Assembly (NCBI GenBank): GCA_002329155.1 | Contig: DCXY01000034.1 | Span: 1-13,695, forward strand | Origin: Stenotrophomonas sp. UBA2124 | GTDB taxonomy: Bacteria > Pseudomonadota > Gammaproteobacteria > Xanthomonadales > Xanthomonadaceae | Length of the DNA: 13,695 nt | Direction: 5' to 3' | The notes under the pieces: model-generated | Seen by the model: the letters and a program-made list of their open reading frames with translations, nothing else | Database searches by the model: none | Told to the model about the DNA's origin: nothing | Shown here: one piece after another, positions 1 to 5,389 of the stretch | How the letters are laid out: each line of letters begins with the position of its first letter | How positions within the stretch are numbered: the first letter of the stretch is position 1 | Made by a program: the position numbers and the translations under genes

Positions 1-191
1 CGTTCCCGCAGCCGTGCTACCCCACCGGCTGGTGGTCGGTGACCGTGGCCAGCAAGCAGGCCGGTTTCGGCTTCGGCTTCCGCCAGGCCGATGCCGAAGC
101 CAAGCCGTTCGACACGCTGTACTACACCGCGCCGCTGCACACCGGCGTGCTGGTCAGCCCGCCCTTCGTGGCCAAGGCACTGGGCGAATAA
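1..191 (+). CDS. speE: Spermidine synthase (polyamine aminopropyltransferase), C-terminal end only
   Basis: This is the 3' end of a gene that begins before the window; the reading frame starts at base 3 and stops with TAA at 189-191, leaving 62 residues. The segment contains CYPTGWWSVTVASK and ends LYYTAPLHTGVLVSPPFVAKAL. It lines up by eye with the C-terminus of bacterial SpeE, where the strand region corresponds to the E. coli stretch PTYYGGIMTFAWATD and the end corresponds to RYYNPAIHTAAFALPQYL. SpeE transfers an aminopropyl group from decarboxylated S-adenosylmethionine to putrescine in the cytoplasm, making spermidine. The catalytic and cofactor-binding residues lie outside the window, so the enzyme's substrate preference cannot be judged here. 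A strong intrinsic terminator follows 28 nt after the stop, so this gene ends its transcript. The assignment rests on memory of family sequences, not a search. Confidence 0.8.
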   Translation, partial: FPQPCYPTGWWSVTVASKQAGFGFGFRQADAEAKPFDTLYYTAPLHTGVLVSPPFVAKALGE

Positions 192-219
192 GCCCAGCCC
201 GCAACACGGTGTTTCCGGA

Positions 220-248
220 CCCCGCGCCAGCAATGGCGCGGGGTTTTT
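220..248 (+). terminator. Rho-independent terminator of speE
   Basis: A perfect 10-bp GC-rich stem (CCCCGCGCCA at 220-229 paired with TGGCGCGGGG at 234-243) encloses a GCAA tetraloop, followed directly by TTTTT at 244-248 and further Ts at 250-252. This is a textbook intrinsic terminator for the + strand gene ending at 191. Confidence 0.95.
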
Positions 249-362
249 GTTTGCCTAGCCGCACTGTACGGCCAGTACCACGGTGGCAAGTCGCCGAGCG
301 CAACAATCTTTTTCGTAACGCCACCCTCACATTTTTCCGACAAAAGGGTATTTTCTGCACCC

Positions 363-384
363 GCTGGTTCGATAAAGAACCGGC
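363..384 (+). other. Hairpin in the leader of the kinase-like gene
   Basis: GCTGGTTC (363-370) pairs with GAACCGGC (377-384), with one G-U wobble, around a 6-nt loop GATAAA. It lies between the speE terminator and the start at 460, in or just upstream of the leader of the next gene. The region 306-357 before it is the most AT-rich stretch nearby, where a promoter would be expected, but I could not identify convincing -35 and -10 boxes. There is no T-run after the hairpin, so it is unlikely to be a simple terminator. Confidence 0.4.
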
Positions 385-401
385 TCCCCCATTGCCCCAC
401 C

Positions 402-422
402 CATCACGCATCACGCATCACG
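402..422 (+). repeat. Three perfect tandem copies of a 7-mer
   Basis: CATCACG occurs three times in a row at 402-408, 409-415 and 416-422, between the leader hairpin and the ribosome binding site of the kinase-like gene. This is a short tandem repeat, of a kind that can vary in copy number; no function is apparent. Confidence 0.85.
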
Positions 423-459
423 CAGGACCGGCACCGCGCCACGGTGTCAGGAAGTTTTC

Positions 460-1113
460 ATGAACACGCTACCCGCCCTGGAGGGAGGCCATGTCGCCGT
501 CCCCACCCGCCACCTGCTCAAGCGTGGCGAACGCCTGCTTGAGCCCGATGTCTACCGCACCGAGCTGGATGGCCGTCCGGTCGTGGTCAAGGACTACCGC
601 CGCTACCGGGGCACCGCGCTGTCCTTCGCCGCGCGCTTGCTGGTACGCCGCGAGGCGCGGGTGCTGCGGCACCTGCAGGGCTGGAAGCACGCGCCTGCGC
701 TGGTCGGCAGCCTTGGCGGGCTGGCACTGGGCATGGAGTTCATTCCCGGCAGCACGCTCAGCAGCGGGCAGGGCGTGGGCCAGGAGGTGTTTGACCAGCT
801 GCAGGGCGCGCTGACCCGCCTGCACGAGGCCGGCATCACCCACAATGACCTGCATGGCACCAACGTGGTGGTCAGCGCCGGGGTGCCGGTGCTGCTGGAT
901 TTCACCTCGGCCGTGCGCACCCCGCACTGGCTGCACAACGGCCCCATCAGCCGCCAGCTGCGCCGCAGCGACATGAAGAATCTGCAGAAGATGCGCCAGC
1001 GCCTGACCGGCCAGCGCCCCAGCGCCGAACAGGCCGCGCTGCTGGCCGAACCCGGCTGGGTGCAGGCCGTGCGCGGTGGCTGGAAGCGGGTCTACCGGCG
1101 GATCAAGGGCTGA
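460..1113 (+). CDS. Small protein-kinase-fold protein (RIO/lipopolysaccharide-kinase-like phosphotransferase)
   Basis: This 217-aa cytoplasmic protein has the core landmarks of a protein-kinase-like fold. There is a candidate ATP-binding lysine in VVVKDY (K44), a candidate helix-C glutamate in RREARVL (E65), a catalytic loop HNDLHGTN (H128, D130, N135) and a metal-binding DFT in place of DFG (D147). The HxDxxxxN spacing fits an active phosphotransferase of the RIO/Bud32/lipopolysaccharide-kinase superfamily. At 217 residues it is near the minimum for the fold and lacks a large C-lobe. The C-terminus is rich in Arg and Lys and ends KRVYRRIKG, which could sit against membrane lipid or nucleic acid. 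No signal peptide or membrane segment is visible. The start is supported by AGGAAG at 449-454, 5 nt before the ATG. It is a single-gene unit with its own leader, convergent with the P-II gene. The substrate cannot be told from sequence; a Kdo/heptose kinase role or a protein kinase role are both possible. Confidence 0.75.
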   Translation: MNTLPALEGGHVAVPTRHLLKRGERLLEPDVYRTELDGRPVVVKDYRRYRGTALSFAARLLVRREARVLRHLQGWKHAPALVGSLGGLALGMEFIPGSTLSSGQGVGQEVFDQLQGALTRLHEAGITHNDLHGTNVVVSAGVPVLLDFTSAVRTPHWLHNGPISRQLRRSDMKNLQKMRQRLTGQRPSAEQAALLAEPGWVQAVRGGWKRVYRRIKG

Positions 1114-1120
1114 GGCGCGC

Positions 1121-1152
1121 GGCGCCCCCATTCCGTACTGCGGAAGGGCGCC
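1121..1152. terminator. Candidate bidirectional terminator hairpin between convergent genes
   Basis: GGCGCCC (1121-1127) pairs with GGGCGCC (1146-1152), and inside it TTCCG (1131-1135) pairs with CGGAA (1141-1145) around a TACTG loop. A 3-nt bulge lies on one side. It sits in the 69-nt gap between two convergent genes, where a shared terminator is expected, but no T-run follows on either strand, so termination efficiency is uncertain. Confidence 0.45.
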
Positions 1153-1182
1153 AGCCGACGCGGCGCCTCTCATGGCCTGGCC

Positions 1183-1521
1183 TCAGAGCGCGTCAGCGTC
1201 CACTTCACCGGTGCGGATGCGCACCACGCTGCCCAGGTCGTAGACGAACACCTTGCCGTCGCCGATCTTGCCGGTGCCGGCGGCCTTGACGATGGCTTCC
1301 ACCACCTCGTCAGCCTGGGCGTCGGTCACCGCCACCTCGATCTTCACCTTCGGCAGGAAATCGACCACATACTCGGCGCCACGGTACAGCTCGGTGTGGC
1401 CCTTCTGGCGGCCGAAGCCCTTCACCTCGGTGACGGTGATGCCCGCCACGCCGCGCTCGGCAAGTGCTTCGCGCACGTCATCGAGTTTGAACGGCTTGAC
1501 GATGGCCATGATCATCTTCAT
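1183..1521 (-). CDS. glnB: P-II nitrogen regulatory protein (GlnB/GlnK family)
   Basis: This is a 112-aa protein, exactly the usual P-II length, beginning MKMIMAIVKPF. P-II trimers sense 2-oxoglutarate, ATP/ADP and, through uridylylation, glutamine; they control glutamine synthetase adenylylation, NtrB/NtrC and ammonium channels. The T-loop is intact (RQKGHTELYRGAEY) with the uridylylation tyrosine Y51, and the C-terminal signature TGKIGDGKVFV and RIRTGE are present. The start is ATG at 1519-1521, giving canonical length, with AGGAAA about 9-10 nt upstream. An in-frame ATG at 1608 would add 29 unrelated residues and is rejected. The sequence has features of both GlnB and GlnK, so the paralogue name is uncertain. 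No amtB lies next to it: downstream is a convergent kinase-like gene, so this copy is monocistronic here. A weak sigma-54-like motif lies upstream. Confidence 0.95.
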   Translation of the reverse strand: MKMIMAIVKPFKLDDVREALAERGVAGITVTEVKGFGRQKGHTELYRGAEYVVDFLPKVKIEVAVTDAQADEVVEAIVKAAGTGKIGDGKVFVYDLGSVVRIRTGEVDADAL

Positions 1522-1565
1522 TGGTTCGGTTTCCTGTGGGTGCTGGCTGAAGGATACCGTGACCA

Positions 1566-1581
1566 CGCACGGACTTGGCCA
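1566..1581 (-). promoter_or_regulatory. Possible sigma-54 (-24/-12) promoter for the P-II gene
   Basis: On the minus strand this reads TGGCCAAGTCCGTGCG: a TGGC at the -24 position and GTGC at the -12 position with the required GG-N10-GC spacing. That matches 4/4 of the -24 core and 3/4 of the TTGC core. It would start transcription about 30-35 nt before the P-II start codon. Sigma-54 control of P-II genes is well known, but in DNA this GC-rich the spacing also arises by chance, and at least one other GG-N10-GC occurs in the same gap. No NtrC site was identified. Confidence 0.25.
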
Positions 1582-1700
1582 CCCTTGTCGAGGTGCCTCT
1601 GGGTGCATTACGGACTATCCTTACGGCCTGCCCTATCGGACTCCGATGCGCCGCGGACGGCCTGCCCACTAGGCTCGGCCAATTCCTGCGGAGAGACGCC

Positions 1701-1958
1701 ATGATCGACCTGAACCACATCGACGAACTCGCCCGTCGCCTCAGTGACCTGGTGCCGCCGGGCCTGCGCGAATCGCGCGAGGAACTGCAGGCCACCTTCA
1801 AGAACGCACTGCAGGCCGGGCTGTCCAGGCTGGACCTGGTGACCCGCGAAGAATTCGACGTGCAGCGCGCCGTGCTGCTGCGCACCCGTGAAAAGCTCGA
1901 CGCGCTGGAACAGGCCGTCGCCGCGCTGGAAACCCGCAACTCCGACAGCAACGCCTGA
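1701..1958 (+). CDS. ubiK: Ubiquinone biosynthesis accessory factor UbiK (YqiC/BMFP family)
   Basis: This 85-aa protein begins MIDLNHIDELARRLSDLVPPG, the usual opening of the BMFP/YqiC family. It has an amphipathic N-terminal half (REELQATFKNALQAGLSRLDLV) and a C-terminal coiled coil (residues about 50-80, with REEFDVQRAVLLRTREKLDALEQ and LETR). The known role of UbiK in Enterobacteriaceae is to help aerobic ubiquinone biosynthesis by partnering UbiJ and the Ubi complex, with membrane-lipid-binding behaviour. The ATG at 1701 is chosen because GGAGAG (1690-1695) lies at good distance and the N-terminus matches the family; the longer open frame from 1575 would add unrelated residues. It is divergent from the P-II gene and is followed after 10 nt by comM, so the two are probably co-transcribed. 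A ubiK-comM neighbourhood is familiar in gammaproteobacteria. Confidence 0.9.
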   Translation: MIDLNHIDELARRLSDLVPPGLRESREELQATFKNALQAGLSRLDLVTREEFDVQRAVLLRTREKLDALEQAVAALETRNSDSNA

Positions 1959-1968
1959 GCCGGCCCGC

Positions 1969-3477
1969 GTGGGCCTGGCGCTGGTACACAGCCGCGCCCG
2001 TGCGGGCGTGCATGCACCGCCGGTGCGGGTGGAGGTACACCTGTCCGGCGGGCTTCCAAGCACCCAGATCGTGGGCCTGCCCGAAGCAGCGGTGCGCGAA
2101 TCACGCGACCGCGTCCGCGCGGCCCTGCTCTGCGCGCAGTTCGAGTTCCCCGCACGGCGCATCACCATCAACCTGGCCCCTGCCGACCTGCCCAAGGACG
2201 GTGGCCGCTTCGACCTGCCCATTGCCCTGGGCATCCTCGCCGCCAGTGGCCAGATCGACCGCGCCACGCTGGAGGGCCACGAGTTCATCGGTGAGCTGGC
2301 GCTGACCGGCGAGCTGCGCGCGGTGGATGGCGCCTTGCCAGCGGCCATCGCGGCGGCGGGTGAGCAGCGCAGTCTTGTCGTGCCGTCAGGCAATGCGGAT
2401 GAAGCCGCGCTTGCCACGCATGCCCACGTCAAAGTGGCGCGCACGCTGCTGGAGGTGTGCGCGGGGCTGGCGGGCGACAAGCTGCTGCCTGTCGCCCAGC
2501 TGCCTGCCCTGTCGCCATTGCCGCAGCCCGATCTTGCCGATGTGCGCGGACAGCAGCACGCGCGGCGGGCGCTGGAGATCGCGGCGGCCGGTGGCCACCA
2601 CCTGTTGTTGCTGGGGTCACCTGGCTGTGGCAAGACGCTGCTGGCCTCGCGCCTGCCCGGCATCCTGCCTGAAGCCAGCGAGGCCGAGGCGCTGGAAAGC
2701 GCCGCCGTCGCCTCGCTGAGTGGCCGCGGCGTGGATGCCGCACGCTGGCGCCAGCGCCCCTACCGGGCACCGCACCACACGGCCAGTGCGGTGGCACTGG
2801 TGGGCGGCGGCTCGCATCCGCGGCCAGGTGAAATCTCGCTGGCGCACAACGGTGTGCTCTTTCTGGATGAACTGCCCGAGTGGAACCGGCAGGCGCTGGA
2901 GGTGCTGCGCGAGCCGCTGGAATCCGGCACGGTGACCATCGCGCGGGCGGCGCGCAGCCTGGAGTTTCCCGCGCGTTTCCAGCTGGTTGCTGCAATGAAC
3001 CCCTGCCCCTGTGGCTGGGCAGGCGATGCCAGTGGCCGCTGCCGCTGCTCCGAGGAAGCCGTGCGCCGCTATCGCGGGCGCATCTCCGGCCCGTTGCTGG
3101 ACCGCATCGACCTGCACCTGCAGGTGCCAAGGCTGCCGCCGTCGGAGCTGCGTGGCGATGCGGCGGATGGTGAGAGTAGTTCGGTCGTGCGCGCGCGGGT
3201 GCAGCAGGCGCGGGCGCGCCAGCAGCGGCGTGCCGGCAAGGCGAATGCGCATCTGGACCAGGCGCAGACGCTGCGCGACTGCACGCTGTGCAGTGCCGAC
3301 CACGATCTGCTTGAACAGGCGATGGAGCGGCTGCAGCTGTCGGCGCGCTCGATGCATCGCATCCTGCGGGTGGCGCGGACCATCGCCGATCTTGCGGGTG
3401 AGGAGCGGATCGCGCGGACGCATCTGACCGAGGCGATCGGGTATCGGCAGTTGGATCGTGGGGTGGTTGGGGAGTGA
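1969..3477 (+). CDS. comM: ComM-type AAA+ ATPase (Mg-chelatase-like; natural transformation)
   Basis: This is a 502-aa protein of the YifB/ComM family. In naturally competent bacteria ComM is a hexameric helicase that promotes branch migration when transforming DNA is integrated. Domain order: an N-terminal ChlI-like domain with VHSRARAGVHAPPVRVEVHL and GLPEAAVRESRDRVRAALL (residues about 5-70), then the AAA+ core with Walker A GSPGCGKT (about 215-223) and Walker B VLFLDE (about 295-300). A cysteine cluster NPCPCGWAGDASGRCRC (from about 344) follows, typical of this family, and then a C-terminal helical domain. The start is GTG at 1969, since GLALVHSRA is where family members begin; the ATG at 1888 lies inside ubiK in another frame. 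No clear Shine-Dalgarno precedes the GTG, so translational coupling to ubiK, 10 nt upstream, is likely. Length matches the family's roughly 500 aa and no key motif is broken. Confidence 0.95.
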   Translation: MGLALVHSRARAGVHAPPVRVEVHLSGGLPSTQIVGLPEAAVRESRDRVRAALLCAQFEFPARRITINLAPADLPKDGGRFDLPIALGILAASGQIDRATLEGHEFIGELALTGELRAVDGALPAAIAAAGEQRSLVVPSGNADEAALATHAHVKVARTLLEVCAGLAGDKLLPVAQLPALSPLPQPDLADVRGQQHARRALEIAAAGGHHLLLLGSPGCGKTLLASRLPGILPEASEAEALESAAVASLSGRGVDAARWRQRPYRAPHHTASAVALVGGGSHPRPGEISLAHNGVLFLDELPEWNRQALEVLREPLESGTVTIARAARSLEFPARFQLVAAMNPCPCGWAGDASGRCRCSEEAVRRYRGRISGPLLDRIDLHLQVPRLPPSELRGDAADGESSSVVRARVQQARARQQRRAGKANAHLDQAQTLRDCTLCSADHDLLEQAMERLQLSARSMHRILRVARTIADLAGEERIARTHLTEAIGYRQLDRGVVGE

Positions 3478-3498
3478 GGGGTGAGGTTTTTTTCGGTT

Positions 3499-3738
3499 TG
3501 CTGCGAAGAGCTGACCCCACCCCGGCCCTCCCCTTTGCTTCGCAAAAGGGAGGGGGAAGAGCTCCTCCCCTTGCGGGCGCAGCCCGCAGGGGGAGGTTGG
3601 GAGGGGGTGCTTCGAGGTTTTCTGGGGTTGCTGCGAAGAGCTCACCCCTCCCCGGCCCTCCCCTTTGCTTCGCAAAAGGGAGGGAGCAAGGCCCCTCCCC
3701 TTGCGGGCGCAGCCCGCAGGGGGAGGATGGGAGGGGGT
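3499..3738. repeat. Two tandem copies of a 130-bp-spaced intergenic element with nested hairpins
   Basis: Copy 1 (about 3499-3608) and copy 2 (about 3629-3738) align base for base at an offset of exactly 130, with a few substitutions; weaker similarity extends left to about 3483 and 3614. Each copy runs from ACCCC near its left end to GGGGT at its right end, ends that can pair with each other. Inside are two strong hairpins: one of 13 bp with a TTC loop (3526-3554 in copy 1) and one of 15 bp with a GCA loop (3564-3596 in copy 1). Together they could fold as a three-way junction. The region lies 3' of comM and 5' of the hydrolase gene and encodes no convincing protein. It resembles dispersed palindromic intergenic elements of GC-rich proteobacteria, but I cannot name a family. 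It is unlike the short GTAG-flanked palindromes known from Stenotrophomonas. Confidence 0.9.
3526..3554. terminator. Hairpin 1 of copy 1, possible comM terminator
   Basis: CCCTCCCCTTTGC (3526-3538) pairs with GCAAAAGGGAGGG (3542-3554), with one mismatch and a TTC triloop. The same structure recurs 130 bp later (3656-3684). It is the first strong hairpin after comM, though no T-run follows it, so a role in stopping comM transcripts or protecting their 3' end is only plausible. Confidence 0.45.
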
Positions 3739-3810
3739 CGGGCTTTACAGATTCATGCAGCCGTGCGCTTTTGCGCGGAACATGCAGGTGTGTCGTAACG
3801 GGAGGCTGCC

Positions 3811-5337
3811 ATGGAACGCATTGAACGCCCGTATTACCCGATCATCTATGTGCGCGGTTATGCCATGACCCGCGATGAGATCGTGGAGACCACGTCCACG
3901 CCGTTCATGGGCTTCGAGGCGGGATCGACCAAGATGCGGCAGGCGCAGGATGGTTCGATCATCAAGTTCGTGTTCGAGTCGCCCCTGATCCGTCTGATGA
4001 AGGATCACGACTACCGCGATGTCTACGAGTTCGGTGCCGAACGCCGCAGCAAGGTATCGCCGCGCTGCATCGTCATCCATCGCTACTACGACCCTGCCGA
4101 CCCGGCGTTCGGTGATGGCAAGACGCCCTCCATCATCGAAGCAGCCACCAGCCTGGGGCGGCGCATCGAGGAACTGCGTGACAGCGTGTGCGGCGACAAC
4201 GCCACCCTGCGCCGCGACTTCCGTGTGTACCTGGTGGCGCACTCGATGGGGGGGCTGATCTGCCGCTGCCTGCTGCAAAATCCGGATGTGGCCAGCGCGC
4301 AGACGCGGGCGCTGGTGGACAAGGTGTTCACCTATGCCACGCCGCACAACGGCATCGAAGTGGGTGGCTTCAACATCCCCAATCTGCTGTCGATCAACGA
4401 CCTCAACAACTTCAACCGCACCAACATGGGCAAGTACCTGAAGGTGCCGAAGGACAAGGTCAACACGTTGGGCAGCTCCACCTTTCCGCCGGAACGCCTC
4501 TTCTGCCTGATCGGCACCAACAGCCGCGACTATGCCGCCGCGCATGGGCTGTCGTCATTTGCTGTGGGGGCGTTGAGCGATGGCCTGGTACGCATTGCCA
4601 ATGCGTATGTCGAAGGCGCACCGCGCGCTTTCGTCAACCGTGCCCACAGCGGCTACTTCGGCATCGTCAATTCCGAAGAGGGCTACCAGAATCTGGTGCG
4701 CTTCCTGTTCGGCGACACCTGTGCCACCGCGCAGCTGGAGATCAACGCGCTGCCGTTTCCGCCCGAGATAGAAGCGGCGCGTAAACGAGGCAAGAAGATC
4801 GAATCGTCCTACTACATCGAGGCCACCGTCGCGCCGCGCGGCGCGTACACCTACGAGCTGACCTCACGCACGCAGGCCAACCAGTGCGCGGTGCGGCGCA
4901 GCTACGAGGAGATGTTCAACGCCGATGGAAGCGTGCGCAAAAGCGCCAGCCCGCCGGTGCTGTTCTCGGTGTTCCTGGACAGCAGCAGGATCATGGCCGG
5001 CAGTGAGATCGCGTTCTCCATCGACCTTGCCGTCTGCAACGCCGGCTATGAAGTGGATGGCGCGCTGTTCCTGAAGAACCACATCCCGGGCGAATACCTG
5101 TTCCGCAACACGCTGGTACTGTTCGCCAAGCCCGATGGTGCCGGCGGTTGGCGGCTGCGCTATGTGTGGGCCGATGACCAGTGGGCTGGTGGCGCCAAGA
5201 ACGAGGCCGAACTGGATGCCGCGCGGCGCAAGGCCATCGGCATCAACCAGCAGGCCCCCAATGTGTTCGACATACCGCTGCGCTCGGCCAAAGGCTTCGA
5301 GGCCAACATGAAGCTGGCGCTTTCTACCTGGCAGTAG
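3811..5337 (+). CDS. Alpha/beta-hydrolase (lipase/esterase-like) with unassigned C-terminal domain
   Basis: This 508-aa protein has no signal peptide or membrane segment. The N-terminal half (about 1-300) is an alpha/beta-hydrolase: an early strand YYPIIYVRGYAM, the nucleophile elbow VAHSMGG with Ser145 (Ala in the first position of G-x-S-x-G, as in many lipases), a likely acid Asp257 in LSDGLVRI, and a likely His279 in NRAHSGYFGI. That spacing supports a complete Ser-Asp-His triad. The strand YATPHNGIEVGGF after the nucleophile is the TPH-x-G motif typical of lipases that act on acyl lipids or other esters. The C-terminal part (about 300-508) looks beta-rich, with alternating hydrophobics, and I do not recognise it. 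GGGAGG at 3800-3805 supports the ATG. It is a stand-alone gene between the repeat element and the opposing operon. The substrate is unknown; an intracellular lipase or a phospholipase effector are both conceivable, and no secretion-system gene is nearby. Confidence 0.85.
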   Translation: MERIERPYYPIIYVRGYAMTRDEIVETTSTPFMGFEAGSTKMRQAQDGSIIKFVFESPLIRLMKDHDYRDVYEFGAERRSKVSPRCIVIHRYYDPADPAFGDGKTPSIIEAATSLGRRIEELRDSVCGDNATLRRDFRVYLVAHSMGGLICRCLLQNPDVASAQTRALVDKVFTYATPHNGIEVGGFNIPNLLSINDLNNFNRTNMGKYLKVPKDKVNTLGSSTFPPERLFCLIGTNSRDYAAAHGLSSFAVGALSDGLVRIANAYVEGAPRAFVNRAHSGYFGIVNSEEGYQNLVRFLFGDTCATAQLEINALPFPPEIEAARKRGKKIESSYYIEATVAPRGAYTYELTSRTQANQCAVRRSYEEMFNADGSVRKSASPPVLFSVFLDSSRIMAGSEIAFSIDLAVCNAGYEVDGALFLKNHIPGEYLFRNTLVLFAKPDGAGGWRLRYVWADDQWAGGAKNEAELDAARRKAIGINQQAPNVFDIPLRSAKGFEANMKLALSTWQ

Positions 5338-5343
5338 AACGCA

Positions 5344-5370
5344 CACGCCCCGGTACAAGGCCGGGGCGTG
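5344..5370. terminator. Perfect hairpin between convergent genes, probable bidirectional terminator
   Basis: CACGCCCCGG (5344-5353) pairs perfectly with CCGGGGCGTG (5361-5370) around a 7-nt loop. It lies 7 nt after the hydrolase stop and about 20 nt before the stop of the opposing gene, where a shared terminator is expected. No T-run follows on either strand, so it is not a canonical intrinsic terminator. Confidence 0.6.
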
Positions 5371-5389
5371 GGGCGTTGCCGACTACGGC

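Noticed and set aside
469..1173. Open frame of 234 aa on the - strand
   Set aside because: It is antisense to the kinase-like gene, which has conserved catalytic motifs and a good ribosome binding site.
1566..1700. Sigma-70 promoter for ubiK-comM (TTGTCG at 1585 with TATCCT at 1616)
   Set aside because: Spacing between the boxes is about 25 nt, far from 17, and no other pair fits.
3744..3787. Possible promoter (TTTACA) and a CATGCAG direct repeat (3754-3760, 3781-3787) before the hydrolase gene
   Set aside because: No -10 box lies at the right distance, and a single 7-mer pair is expected by chance.
3474..3868. Several small overlapping open frames across the 130-bp repeats
   Set aside because: They translate the hairpin repeats into Pro/Gly/Arg-rich sequence with duplicated segments and have no independent support.
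3811..5337. Xanthomonadales type IV secretion effector
   Set aside because: I saw no XVIPCD-like conserved C-terminal region and no neighbouring immunity lipoprotein gene.
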